A stretch of 64,000 bases of DNA, from the NCBI RefSeq assembly GCF_030758295.1, contig NZ_CP132335.1, positions 1,340,412 to 1,404,411 on the forward strand. Direction: 5' to 3'. The notes under the pieces are model-generated. The model saw only the letters and a program-made list of their open reading frames with translations, ran no database searches and was not told the origin of the DNA. Positions 46,668 to 56,146 of the stretch are shown here, one piece after another. Both the position numbers and the translations under genes were made by a program. This stretch comes from Pararhizobium sp. IMCC21322. GTDB lineage: Bacteria; Pseudomonadota; Alphaproteobacteria; Rhizobiales; GCA-2746425. Within the stretch, counting starts at the first letter, position 1. Every line of letters starts with the position of its first letter.

Positions 46668-47495
46668 TCAGGCTTTGGTGATGATGATTTCGGCATATTC
46701 CGCCGGCGCATTCATCGACCCGTCTGTGGCGATATTGAATTCTGCTATCAGGGACAGAATGTCCGCTTCCAAAGCTGCCTGACCATTTGCATCCAGCGCC
46801 AGAAACGCTTTGTGCACAGGGCCGTAGAGTGCCCGGAACACATCGATAAAATGCGCCGGTGAGCGATAGCGGAAATTGAAATGCCGCTTTGTGAACCGTA
46901 TGGTTGATGCGGTGGTGGCAAATGTTTCATCCAGCCAAGCCTGATCACCCCACAGGGCAGGGGATTGAACACCCGCTGGCGGCTCGACATGCCTGCCAAG
47001 GGTTTTGAACAAGCGCCCGATGAAGCTTGCGGGCGTCCAATTGGCCATGCCGATCTGCCCACGGCGCTTGCAGACCCGAACCAATTCACGCGCTGCCTGT
47101 TCCTGATTTGGCGTGAACATCACACCGAATGTGGAAACAACCGCATCGTATGAATTGTCATCAAAGGGCAGTGCTTCGGCATCAGCGACTTTGAAATCCA
47201 CATCATGGCCTTCAGCCGTGGCACGGACCTTGCCGCTTTCCAACAGTGAAGCCACATAATCGGTTGAAGTTACATTGTGCCACCGACGGGCAAAGGCGAG
47301 GGTGGCATTGCCATTGCCCGCAGCCACATCAAGGACTTCAGCACCGGCTTTGTTGTCCATTGTTTCCGCCAGCGTTTCGCCGACGATCTGCAGTGTTGTT
47401 CCAACGACTGCATAGTTGCCAGACGCCCATGCCGCGTTCTGTCTTGACTTGATGGCCTCAAAATCGGTTTCGATGATCGTGTTGTGAATATTCAT
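46668..47495 (-). CDS. Class I SAM-dependent methyltransferase
   Basis: The 275-residue protein has motif I GAEVLDVAAGNGNATLAFARRW, VTSTDYVASLLESG, and acidic motif DVDFKVADAEALPFDDNSYDAVVSTFGVMF. It is the first gene of the five-gene minus-strand operon; ATG 47495 follows GGAG by seven bases. It is not a close copy of the second methyltransferase. It is divergent from the regulator remnant at 47670. Confidence 0.8.
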   Translation of the reverse strand: MNIHNTIIETDFEAIKSRQNAAWASGNYAVVGTTLQIVGETLAETMDNKAGAEVLDVAAGNGNATLAFARRWHNVTSTDYVASLLESGKVRATAEGHDVDFKVADAEALPFDDNSYDAVVSTFGVMFTPNQEQAARELVRVCKRRGQIGMANWTPASFIGRLFKTLGRHVEPPAGVQSPALWGDQAWLDETFATTASTIRFTKRHFNFRYRSPAHFIDVFRALYGPVHKAFLALDANGQAALEADILSLIAEFNIATDGSMNAPAEYAEIIITKA

Positions 47496-47669
47496 GATGT
47501 ATCTCCGTTTTATCAATTGTTTCAGTTGTTTAAGGAAAATACATTTGATTGCTTGCCGATAAACAGACCAATAGACGGAGAGCTCGTGTGCAGATACTTC
47601 GCAGAGTGAAGTAAACCACTACAGAAATGAAAGTGACGCGCTACACGAAATGAAGTTACCGTGTTAAAA

Positions 47670-48175
47670 TGCCTTATCCTTGGCCAGAAGCGATATGAAT
47701 ATTTCCCGACAGAAGCCTGCAAAGCGCTTTTGCCGCTCCTGATCTCTCTGATCTATCTGGGCGAGTGGGACCGGTCTGGGCCCGCCACACCATCCTGGAT
47801 GCAGATTTCGATGTCGAGTTTCTGATGTTCTATCTGGAGCGCGCCGTTGACCCGTCAAAACTGATCGGAACCGAAATCGTGATTAAATTCCGCTTTTCCG
47901 ATCTGACGGCACAGCGTGACTGGTGGCTTCTGATTGAAAGTGACAACACGCAAGTCTGTCTGAAAGACCCGGGCAAGGACATTAATGTCTATTTCGATTG
48001 CTCGGTTCGCACCATGCATGATGTCTGGATGGGAGACCGCACCTACAAGGACGCAATGAAAAGCGGTGATCTGTCTGTTCAGGGTGATGTGGCCTTAACC
48101 AGAAATATCCAGGCATGGCTCACGCCAGCCACATTTGCCGATTCAGAGCGGGCGCCCCTACCGGCTTACAGTTGA
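47670..48175 (+). pseudogene. Truncated, frameshifted HxlR-type regulator
   Basis: The remaining sequence reads LGQKRYEYFPTEACKALLPL, the end of an HxlR winged helix, then LGEW, then after a one-base shift VWARHTILDADFDVEFLMFYLERAVDP, RDWWLLIESDN and MHDVWMGDRTYKDAM, the SCP2-like C-terminal domain of such regulators. Adding one G after 47769 restores LGEWGPVWARH. The DNA-binding N-terminus is missing: an in-frame stop lies at 47634. It is divergent from the methyltransferase/OsmC operon, which it may once have controlled. Confidence 0.7.
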
Positions 48176-48324
48176 TTCCAAACTCCAATGGTTTTGAAAT
48201 TGGTCGATATGGTCTGTGACCTCGGCTGGCCGGTCCTGGAACAGCCGTTGCTACGTAATCTATATGTCCTATATAACGGGAAACGCCAGAACCTGCCTCC
48301 AGTAAAGTCGGCACCGCTATCTTT

Positions 48325-48963
48325 ATGAAAAAAATCGATGCCTACATCAAATTCAAAGACTGCATTTTGTCCGGCCAACTTCGCCCAGGGCAGTTTGTGA
48401 CGCAAAAAGAGCTTTGTGAGTTGATTGATGTTCCAATTGCGCCCGCCAGAGAGGCCATCCAGCGTCTTGAGCATGAAACACTGCTAAAAGTGTATCCAAA
48501 GCGCGGTATCCAGATATCCGGTGTCAGTCCAAAGCTCATCCGAAACGCTTACCAAGTTCGCGTGCTGATGGAGAAGGAAGGGCTGCGGATCTATCTCGAA
48601 AAAGCCCCGATTGCCGACATCGAAGCGATGCTGGAGAGATCCAAAGAAGTGTTGAGCCGACTGGAAAAGAGAGAACTGACAGCGGACGAGGTCCTCGAAA
48701 TTGATACAGTAGATGACTCGTTCCACAACACCATCGTCGAATATCTCGATAATGAAATTCTGTCGCAGACATACCAGATAAATCAGGCGCGTATTCGCCT
48801 GATCCGTATGGGCAATCAAAGTACAGGTGATCGGAAGATACCTGCCATGCGGGAGCACGTCGATATTCTGACCGCCTGTAGTGAGCGTGATATCTCGCTG
48901 GCAACGGCGCTTCTGGAACGCCACCTGCAGCTTTCCCAACGCCGTGCATTAGACGGCTGCTAA
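48325..48963 (+). CDS. GntR-family (FCD domain) transcriptional regulator
   Basis: The 212-residue protein has a winged helix at residues 1-65 (SGQLRPGQFVTQKELCELIDVPIAPAREAIQRLEHETLLKVYPKRGIQI) and an FCD ligand domain with DDSFHNTIVEYLDN and a distal REHVDIL. FadR-subfamily regulators respond to carboxylic acids. It lies directly upstream of the TctCBA transporter genes and probably controls them. Confidence 0.85.
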   Translation: MKKIDAYIKFKDCILSGQLRPGQFVTQKELCELIDVPIAPAREAIQRLEHETLLKVYPKRGIQISGVSPKLIRNAYQVRVLMEKEGLRIYLEKAPIADIEAMLERSKEVLSRLEKRELTADEVLEIDTVDDSFHNTIVEYLDNEILSQTYQINQARIRLIRMGNQSTGDRKIPAMREHVDILTACSERDISLATALLERHLQLSQRRALDGC

Positions 48964-49175
48964 CCCCCCAAAACGCCGAATAAGCTCTGACTGCATTGGC
49001 CCCTTGTGATTTCCCGGCGGCGCTGAATTCCCAAGACAATTGGATTTCAGGCTGCAAGCACGACTTCATTTCCGTTTGATTGCCGGCCAAATTCTGTTAT
49101 ATATATGTAAAATGTAAGAAGAATTTATAAGAACATGCGGCTCAGAAACGCATAAATTCTACCAAGGAGGAAGAA

Positions 49176-50183
49176 ATGAAATTTGCTTCAATATTAACGG
49201 CTATGGCTCTGCTGACGGGTGTCGTGTCAGTCCAGACAGCAGCAATAGCTGCAGATTTTCCGCAACGGCCTGTGCAGACAATATTTCCATGGGGGCCGGG
49301 GACAGCGATGGCTGCGGATCAGATTATTGCCGATGCAATTGGCAATGAACTGGGCGTTGCAGTGACACTTGTTTCCACGCCGGGAGCTGGGGGCACAAAG
49401 GCGTTCAAAACCGCAATGGCACGCCCGGCAGACGGATACACGATGATTTCAGGCTGGGTTGCTCCATTGGTCAGTGCGCCAGCAAGTGGCAAGGCCGATT
49501 GGACTTACAAGGACTTTACGCCGCTTCACTCTGGCGTGGCAGCTGCGTTTGCCATCGCCACGCGGGTTGATGACGACCGCTTTGCCAATTTCCAGGAAAT
49601 GATGGACTATGGAAAAGCCAACCCTGGAAAACTGCGTTATTCATCTGGGACTGCAGGGAACCTGCCGCATAAAGTCATGGCCAAGGCTCTGAAAGCCTTC
49701 GGTGTTGTTGCACAGGTCGTGCCTTACAAGACCGACGGCGAAGCCCGCAAGGATCTCCAGTCTGGTGTGTTGGACTTCGTCTTTGTCAATCCGGGAGCCT
49801 ACATGGCCGACAAGGATGGCTACACAATTGGCCTTGTTCTGTCAGAATTGCCTGCTGTCAAAGCATTGTTCGACGGGGCAGATAACGTTGAAGACATGGG
49901 CATAGACATCGGATTGACGGGGCTCGGTCCACTGGGCTGGACATGGTGGCTGGTCCATAAAGACACACCAACTGAACAGGTTGAAGTGTTGCAAAGTGCC
50001 ATGAGCAAAGCCATGAAAAAGGATGCTGTCAAAGAAAAGCTGAGCGCCATTGGCTGGACACCGCTTGAATGGGATCATCAGCAATATGCTGAAATCGTTG
50101 GTTCAGTATCGACGCAGATTTCCGGTATGGGCGACGGTCTGCTTTGGGAAGAAGAACAGATCAAAAAGCTGCGCGCCCAATAG
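49176..50183 (+). CDS. tctC: TctC/Bug-family substrate-binding protein
   Basis: The 335-residue periplasmic protein has a signal peptide ending AIA-ADFPQRPVQTIFPWGPG, the Bug-family N-terminus, and the binding loop RYSSGTAGNLPHKVMAKAL. It has AAGGAGG upstream of its ATG. It delivers an unidentified carboxylate to TctAB. It is followed by a hairpin and then tctB. Confidence 0.85.
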   Translation: MKFASILTAMALLTGVVSVQTAAIAADFPQRPVQTIFPWGPGTAMAADQIIADAIGNELGVAVTLVSTPGAGGTKAFKTAMARPADGYTMISGWVAPLVSAPASGKADWTYKDFTPLHSGVAAAFAIATRVDDDRFANFQEMMDYGKANPGKLRYSSGTAGNLPHKVMAKALKAFGVVAQVVPYKTDGEARKDLQSGVLDFVFVNPGAYMADKDGYTIGLVLSELPAVKALFDGADNVEDMGIDIGLTGLGPLGWTWWLVHKDTPTEQVEVLQSAMSKAMKKDAVKEKLSAIGWTPLEWDHQQYAEIVGSVSTQISGMGDGLLWEEEQIKKLRAQ

Positions 50184-50198
50184 CGTTGCTGTTCTCTT

Positions 50199-50236
50199 GG
50201 AAATGGCTTTTTTTAAAGCTTGATCAAGCCATTTCC
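50199..50236 (+). terminator. Intercistronic hairpin between tctC and tctB
   Basis: GGAAATGGCTT (50199-50209) pairs with AAGCCATTTCC (50226-50236). T-runs lie in the loop rather than after the stem, so mRNA stabilisation is as likely as termination. Confidence 0.6.
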
Positions 50237-50304
50237 CATCGTGCGGCAGAAAACTTCACTTCTGCAGACGACTCACTTTTGAGGCAGGCGACAGGCAGCA
50301 CAAG

Positions 50305-50802
50305 ATGACATTCACCCGGCAACACGTGGAATGGCTTTCCCTGGTCCTGTTCCTGGCAATTGTAGCAATCGTCTTCCAACAGATCAGCACAGACCTGGTA
50401 AAACAGGGCATTGCTGAAGGTGATCCTTTCCACAACGCGGCCTTCTTTCCGCGTGCGGTTTGCATTCTTATAATCGCGGCTGTCCTGATCCGTGTGGTGA
50501 CGTTAACGCTGCAAATGAGACAAGAGACAATTGTCGGCGATTCCGTTGCCGCGAAAGACTTGCGCCGGCCCTTTATGCTGATCTGCCTGTTCGGTTTGTA
50601 TTTATTGTTTCTGGACTTGCTGGGCTACCATTTGGCAACCGCGCCGTTCATCGCCATTGCCATGATCACTTGCGGGGATAAGAAGCCGATCCCGACAATC
50701 CTCTATTCTGTTGCAGTTGCGTTGCTCATAGCGTTTCTGTTTGAAAAATATCTGAAAATTGTGCTGCCGGGCGGCATGTTCGCTATCAATATACCGTGGT
50801 GA
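50305..50802 (+). CDS. tctB: TctB-family small transporter subunit
   Basis: The 165-residue protein has four membrane segments (for example LSLVLFLAIVAIVFQQI and LLIAFLFEKYLKIVLP), as in the small subunit of tripartite tricarboxylate transporters. It lies six bases before tctA. Confidence 0.8.
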   Translation: MTFTRQHVEWLSLVLFLAIVAIVFQQISTDLVKQGIAEGDPFHNAAFFPRAVCILIIAAVLIRVVTLTLQMRQETIVGDSVAAKDLRRPFMLICLFGLYLLFLDLLGYHLATAPFIAIAMITCGDKKPIPTILYSVAVALLIAFLFEKYLKIVLPGGMFAINIPW

Positions 50803-50808
50803 CGTTTC

Positions 50809-52320
50809 ATGCTGATTGAATCCATCACCCAGGGCTTTGCTCTATTCGCAACGCCGCTCGTTTTCATACTCATCATACTCGGCATCGTATTTGGTTTGCT
50901 GGTGGGGGCTGTTCCTGGCTTGGGACCGCTCATGGGAATTGTTCTGATATTGCCTGTCGCAATCAATCTGCAGCCCATTACCGCCATGGCACTTTTGCTG
51001 GGCATTTACGTTGGCGGATCCTGCGGAGGTTCGATTTCTGCAATTTTGCTTAGAATTCCAGGAACTCCCCTCGCGGCAGCCACCTTGTTTGATGGCTATC
51101 CGCTTGCGCAAAAAGGGCGCGCCGCCGAAGCCGTTGGCGTTGCCATTTCTTCTTCGGCCCTCGGCGGCCTTATTGGCGGTGTCATTCTGATTACGTCGGC
51201 ACCAATCCTTGCGATTTTTGCCCGGCAGTTCAGTCCGCCCGAGTTCACAATGCTTGCGATTACCGGGCTGGTCGCGATAGCATCTGTTTCCGAGGGCTCA
51301 TTCCTCAAAGGCGTTCTGTCTGGGTGTTTGGGCTTGATACTGGCAACCATCGGAACCGATCAGATTTCGATGGGCTACCGCTTTACATTCGACAGCCATC
51401 ACATGCTCAACGGTTTTCATCTGGTTTCCATCGTTGTCGGGATGTTCGCTATCTCAGAGATGGTTTTTCAGATGATGGGCAAAAACCTGACCGCCAAACC
51501 GAACATTCCAATCGTGCGTGCGGAGTTCAAATCGGTCCTGTCGGTTCTCAAAAATTGGAAAAATCTGATCAGATCGTCCTTGATCGGAACATTCTTTGGC
51601 ATCCTGCCCGGGGCCGGCGGCGTCATCAGTTCATTTGCAGCATATGCAGTTGCCAAGAATGCCGCCAAACCTGACGAAAAATATGGAGAAGGTGAAGTTG
51701 GCGGTGTGATTGCAACCGAAAGCGCCAACAATGCCACCTGCGGAGGTGCGTTGGTTCCATCTTTGGCGTTGGGCATCCCAGGTGACCCCATCGCCGCCTT
51801 GCTGGTCGCAACGCTTCTCATATTCGGTTTTTATCCCGGGCCAACGCTTTTCGAGGATCAGCCCGAAATCGTTGGAGCCATTTTCATTGTCTATCTGGCA
51901 TCGAATGTCGCTTTGCTGATATTGGGTGTCTTGCTGACCCCGCTTTTTGTTTATGCGTTGAGAATTCGCAAATCCAGATTGATCCCCGCAATTCTGGTGT
52001 TGTGCGTTGTTGGCACTTTTGCTCTTCAATCCTCAATCTTTGATCTGTGGGCAATGTTGGGATTTGGGTTGGTCGGGATCATTCTACGCATTGCCAACTA
52101 TCCCTTGGCACCCATCGTTATTGGAACCATTCTTGGGCCCTTGCTGGAAAACAATCTCCGACGCTCTCTGCTCTTGTCAGATGAAGGCTATTGGATATTC
52201 CTTGATCGACCGGTCTCTGCCGTCCTGCTGGTAATCAATGTGCTTCTTTTGTCGTGGGTTGCCTGGAGCACAATTCGCAAAATCGGATCACCTGAAAGCA
52301 AGCAAGACGATCCTGCATGA
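50809..52320 (+). CDS. tctA: TctA-family large transporter subunit
   Basis: The 503-residue membrane protein has about eleven segments and TctA motifs: GAVPGLGPLMGIVLILPVA near residue 28 and its inverted-repeat partner GILPGAGGVISSFAAYAVA near 264, with ESANNATCGGALVPSLALGIPGDP between repeats. It is the sodium- or proton-coupled channel subunit of the Tct system. Confidence 0.9.
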   Translation: MLIESITQGFALFATPLVFILIILGIVFGLLVGAVPGLGPLMGIVLILPVAINLQPITAMALLLGIYVGGSCGGSISAILLRIPGTPLAAATLFDGYPLAQKGRAAEAVGVAISSSALGGLIGGVILITSAPILAIFARQFSPPEFTMLAITGLVAIASVSEGSFLKGVLSGCLGLILATIGTDQISMGYRFTFDSHHMLNGFHLVSIVVGMFAISEMVFQMMGKNLTAKPNIPIVRAEFKSVLSVLKNWKNLIRSSLIGTFFGILPGAGGVISSFAAYAVAKNAAKPDEKYGEGEVGGVIATESANNATCGGALVPSLALGIPGDPIAALLVATLLIFGFYPGPTLFEDQPEIVGAIFIVYLASNVALLILGVLLTPLFVYALRIRKSRLIPAILVLCVVGTFALQSSIFDLWAMLGFGLVGIILRIANYPLAPIVIGTILGPLLENNLRRSLLLSDEGYWIFLDRPVSAVLLVINVLLLSWVAWSTIRKIGSPESKQDDPA

Positions 52321-52414
52321 ACAATGCCAGCGACAAATGTGGGAGCAGAACGTGCAAAAACACGCCCCCAATTGTGTCCAGACCCCAGTGCTTGTCAGAC
52401 CTTGCACACCGCCA

Positions 52415-53062
52415 TTACCGCGCGGCCCACAAGGCCCCACGCTCAAAGATGCTTCTCATCTGTGGCACCTTGAACTCGTCGGCCACATGGCCAAGTGAGC
52501 TGTAGAACACGCGGCCTTTGCCGTAAGTTCGTTTCCAGACAACAGGCATGACAACACCGTCGATTTCCTCAAAATAGGTACCATCGAAGCGCGTTGTTGC
52601 CAGCACCTCAATACTGGGATCGAAATGCATGTAATATTGTTCGGACCGATAGTCGAAATCGCCAATTCCGGCGACAATGGGATCGTCGGACTTGGTGATT
52701 TCAACCCGGTAATCGATGATATCTCCGGGATGCGCCACCCATTGGCCTCCGGTCATGAACTGATAGTCCGGCTCATTGCGAAAGGAGTCGCACATCAGCC
52801 CGTGGAACCCGGCAATGCCGCTTCCAGCGCGTATGCAGGCCAGAAGGTTTTGCAGTTCTTCTTTCTCAATGCGTGACATCGTGACGGCCGGAATGATCAG
52901 ATCAAATTCGCCAAGTTTTGGGTCCGCAAATGCTTCGGTTGAACTGTCCAGAACAACGTCAAAATTCTGGGCTTCTAACATGTCTTTGACTACATTGGCA
53001 CTGGCTTCCGGCGTGTGACCTTCCCATCCGCCCCACACGATAATCGCTTTCTTGTTACTCAT
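52415..53062 (-). CDS. ThuA-like domain protein
   Basis: The 215-residue protein has the class I glutamine-amidotransferase-like fold of ThuA: IIVWGGWEGHTPEAS at the start, then GIAGFHGLMCDSF and GKGRVFYSSLGHVADEF at the end. ThuA-like proteins occur with sugar-ABC and Gfo/Idh genes and take part in keto-sugar turnover. It is the last gene of a minus-strand operon with the Gfo/Idh oxidoreductase. Confidence 0.82.
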   Translation of the reverse strand: MSNKKAIIVWGGWEGHTPEASANVVKDMLEAQNFDVVLDSSTEAFADPKLGEFDLIIPAVTMSRIEKEELQNLLACIRAGSGIAGFHGLMCDSFRNEPDYQFMTGGQWVAHPGDIIDYRVEITKSDDPIVAGIGDFDYRSEQYYMHFDPSIEVLATTRFDGTYFEEIDGVVMPVVWKRTYGKGRVFYSSLGHVADEFKVPQMRSIFERGALWAAR

Positions 53063-53077
53063 GATTTTGGTGTTCCC

Positions 53078-54178
53078 TTAATTATAAAGCTGCCCGGCGG
53101 GCAGGGTGCTCTGCAAAGGCAGGGCTTGTTTACATTGATGTTTCAGCGTGATGGATTGTCCGGTGTCGGCAGAGATCAGAATGGATTCCATGATTTCCAG
53201 AACATGCAAAGACAGCTCGAGACTGGCGCGATGGCTGTGGTCTTTGACGATGGCTTCGGCCATATCGGCCAGGCCTATGACCCTGTAGTTGCCGTCACCA
53301 TATAAATGGGTTTGCTCGGCTTTGCTCCAGTCGCCGGAGCCTGTTGAAACAAGAATGTCGCCGTCAAAATTGTTAGGGTCGGCGACGATCATGGAGCCTT
53401 TGCTGCCATAAATTTCTATGGGGTTGTGATCGTGCTTGTGCACGTCGAAACTGGTGACCAGTGTAATGGAAGCGCCATTTACAAAAGATAGAATAGCCGA
53501 AATATGGGTCGCGACATCCACCGCAATGGTCTCACCTTCGCGTGGTCCGGAGCCAATGGTGCGCGTCGGCCTTGTGATTTTGGCCGTGCCACAAACGGAT
53601 GAGACCGGACCCAGCATATTGATCAGACTGGTGATATAATATGGCCCCATATCCATTAGAGGGCCACCGCCATCCTGGTAGTAAAAATCGGGATTTGGAT
53701 GCCAGCGTTCATGGCCGGGAACCATCATGAAACCCGTTCCCGCAACCGCGTCTCCAATCGCGCCGGAATCGATGATCCGACGTGCGGTCTGGTGCGCCCC
53801 ACCAAGAAATGTGTCCGGCGCACAGCCAATTCGCAGGCCGGTACGTGATGTGGCTTCCAGTAGTTTTTCAGCTTCCGCCAATGAGGTGCCAAGTGGCTTT
53901 TCGCAATAGGCATGCTTTCCCGCGTTAAGCGCGGCAAGATTTACGTTCACATGATGTTGCGGCGTTGTCAGGTTCAGAACAATGTCGATCCGGTCATCAG
54001 CCAGCAGTGCTTCGACGGTCATCGCTTCCAAACCATATGTGTCAGCTTTCTCCTTTGCAGCTGCCTCATTGATATCTGAGCAAGCAATCATGTTGATGAA
54101 GGGGAATTGCTTGGCTCTGCTTAAATAGGCATCTGAAATGACGCCACATCCGACCAGTCCTATACCCAGTGAACGCAT
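53078..54178 (-). CDS. Gfo/Idh/MocA-family oxidoreductase
   Basis: The 366-residue NAD(P)-dependent enzyme has Rossmann motif GIGLVGCGVISDAYL, the conserved segment AYCEKPLGTSLAEAEKL (EKP) near residue 98, and a C-terminal alpha/beta domain with DMGPYYITSLINMLG. It oxidises or epimerises a sugar or inositol derivative. It lies four bases after the ROK regulator and 15 before the ThuA-like gene. Confidence 0.85.
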   Translation of the reverse strand: MRSLGIGLVGCGVISDAYLSRAKQFPFINMIACSDINEAAAKEKADTYGLEAMTVEALLADDRIDIVLNLTTPQHHVNVNLAALNAGKHAYCEKPLGTSLAEAEKLLEATSRTGLRIGCAPDTFLGGAHQTARRIIDSGAIGDAVAGTGFMMVPGHERWHPNPDFYYQDGGGPLMDMGPYYITSLINMLGPVSSVCGTAKITRPTRTIGSGPREGETIAVDVATHISAILSFVNGASITLVTSFDVHKHDHNPIEIYGSKGSMIVADPNNFDGDILVSTGSGDWSKAEQTHLYGDGNYRVIGLADMAEAIVKDHSHRASLELSLHVLEIMESILISADTGQSITLKHQCKQALPLQSTLPAGQLYN

Positions 54179-54181
54179 AAT

Positions 54182-55402
54182 CTATGTATCCTTTGCAACG
54201 TCGTTCCACGGCGCTCTGTAAATATCGCGCAGCATCAATGCCGCCGCACCGCGTGCCCATAATTGTTCGTTGATGGTGTGGAAGATAATTTCTGTGGCAT
54301 CAAAATGCGCGGAAAAACTGTTGTCCCGTACGCTTTCATGAAAGGATTTGCTGATCACACTTTCATATCTGCTGTCTTCCGTAACCATCACGATTTTTTC
54401 CGGGTTTATCAGATTTATGATGTGAGAAACGCCGACCCCGAGCATTTTGCCCTGCATCCCGATCTGCTCAAGCGCCCATGGATTTTTCGCAGCAGCAAGT
54501 GTGATCAATTGCGATGTGGCGTTATCAGACTTGTGATGCTCCGATTGAACGGCCTCAGCCTGTTCTGCGCGCAACTGCGTCACATCAACTTCCATGTAAG
54601 CGTCGAGGCAATCCCGCTGACCGCAGCGGCAAGTCCGGCCTTCCAGACCTGTCTTGATATGGCCGAAAGCAGACCCCAAAGTTGTTGCGCCCTTGTGGAG
54701 ATCATCGTCAATCCACAAGGCCAGACCTACGGCCTGATCTATTGTGATCGCGGCAAATGAATGATTGTTCTGAGCGTAGCCAAACCAGCTCTCGGCCAGG
54801 GCAACCAGATCTGCTGGCTTGGCCATTCGGGTCCGCAGTCCCAGTCGCTCTTCCAGCAATTGCGCAAGCGGAAACTCATCATCGGCAAAGATTGATCTGG
54901 AATGCTTTTGGCTGGCTTCCAGGTCAAAACGGTCGGGGACACCAATCCCGATGCCTTTGATTTTGCTGCGGTCAATGCCATGCGCGGCAACGCAGACATG
55001 AATGCTGTTCTCAATCACGTCGACAATCGCGTCGATACTCCTGCTGGCAACTTTCACAGACATCTGCATGGAGTAAACAGCTTCACCTTTGAAGTTAGCA
55101 ATCGTCGTTGTGATTTGCTCGGATGAAATTTTTACGCCAATCACATGAGCTGCATTCGGTATCAGGTCGAGCAAAACGCGCGGACGGCCACGCTTTCCAT
55201 CCTCAGGTCGTTTCACATGGATCGCCTGAACAAGGCCTTCCTCGATCAACGCCCCGGTAATCGCCGACACGGTGGTTCCGCTCAGCAAAGTGCGTTCCGA
55301 TATCTCAACGCGGGAGATACGGCTGTGACAGCGGATTGTCTCAAGAACATGGTACTTATTGATCTCCCGCATCAGCAGTGGATCGGCAATCTTAACGGCC
55401 AA
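54182..55402 (-). CDS. ROK-family transcriptional repressor
   Basis: The 406-residue protein has an N-terminal winged helix (REINKYHVLETIRCHSRISRVEISERTLLSG) and a ROK domain with the zinc-type motif CRCGQRDCLDAYM near residue 250. TTG at 55402 follows GGGAG by eight bases and gives a standard ROK start. A TTG at 55417 and an ATG at 55372 are alternatives. It probably represses the divergent ABC transporter and its own operon in response to the sugar. Confidence 0.85.
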   Translation of the reverse strand: MAVKIADPLLMREINKYHVLETIRCHSRISRVEISERTLLSGTTVSAITGALIEEGLVQAIHVKRPEDGKRGRPRVLLDLIPNAAHVIGVKISSEQITTTIANFKGEAVYSMQMSVKVASRSIDAIVDVIENSIHVCVAAHGIDRSKIKGIGIGVPDRFDLEASQKHSRSIFADDEFPLAQLLEERLGLRTRMAKPADLVALAESWFGYAQNNHSFAAITIDQAVGLALWIDDDLHKGATTLGSAFGHIKTGLEGRTCRCGQRDCLDAYMEVDVTQLRAEQAEAVQSEHHKSDNATSQLITLAAAKNPWALEQIGMQGKMLGVGVSHIINLINPEKIVMVTEDSRYESVISKSFHESVRDNSFSAHFDATEIIFHTINEQLWARGAAALMLRDIYRAPWNDVAKDT

Positions 55403-56146
55403 ACGGCAGGCTCCCAAACTCGTCTTCGTATTTAATTCGTGTTCTTTATGTAAATCAACTTAAGCCCGCGTGGAACCCGTTTTTTTACGAAAATGCATAT
55501 TAGGTCAAGCCGCCGGGCCACGGCCTGTCTCCACTGCACGGCCCAGTTTCAAGGCCCTGAACAGGTTGGGTAAATTGCATGGGGCGCACAAATCCAAATC
55601 AAAAACTTGTATTGGTGGATCGGTGGAAATCAGATTTTAGGAGGTAAATCAAATCGCGTAGAAAATGGTAAAAAATCCAGTAAAGCATTGTTATATATAT
55701 ATTTTCAAAATATCTTCATGATGCATCTGAGCGCTTCATTGTTATCCAGTGTTTGTCCTCGCTCGGACAATTTTGCAATCACTGCTGCCTGATATTGTTT
55801 AGCACTTGAATGCCGCAGACATCGTGTTGGTGAAACACGCGTCGATCCAATTTTGACTCCACGAAACCTGGCGCTGTCACGAAGCTCTTCGGTGGGTGCA
55901 CTCAAATGATGGAGGATCTGTTTTCGCACAATACGGAGACAAAAATTATACGCTAAAACTCGGATAGCATATATTTTATTATTATTATTCAATATGTTAT
56001 TCAATAATTTGCGATATTTGGAACGTGACTTGCCAATTAAAACCGGATTGTTTATTAAATAAGGAACGCCTTGCTCTGACAAGGGCTCAGAGGCTGAGCC
56101 AGGTGCATCGCGATCTGGAAACAGGGATTATTTTGGGAGGAAGACA
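55403..56146. promoter_or_regulatory. Long AT-rich divergent region between the ROK gene and the sugar ABC operon
   Basis: About 740 bases with no convincing gene. It is AT-rich around 55600-55720 and 55960-56060, with ATT repeats at 55976-55989. It must contain the promoters of both divergent operons and, probably, ROK operators, though I could not identify a palindrome with confidence. A 125-codon open frame at 55705-56082 (minus) has no ribosome site or recognisable family. Confidence 0.45.

Noticed and set aside
55705-56082. 125-codon open frame on the minus strand in the long divergent region
   Set aside because: It lies in AT-rich DNA, has no ribosome site or recognisable family, and a composition (Asn/Ile runs) expected from non-coding sequence.
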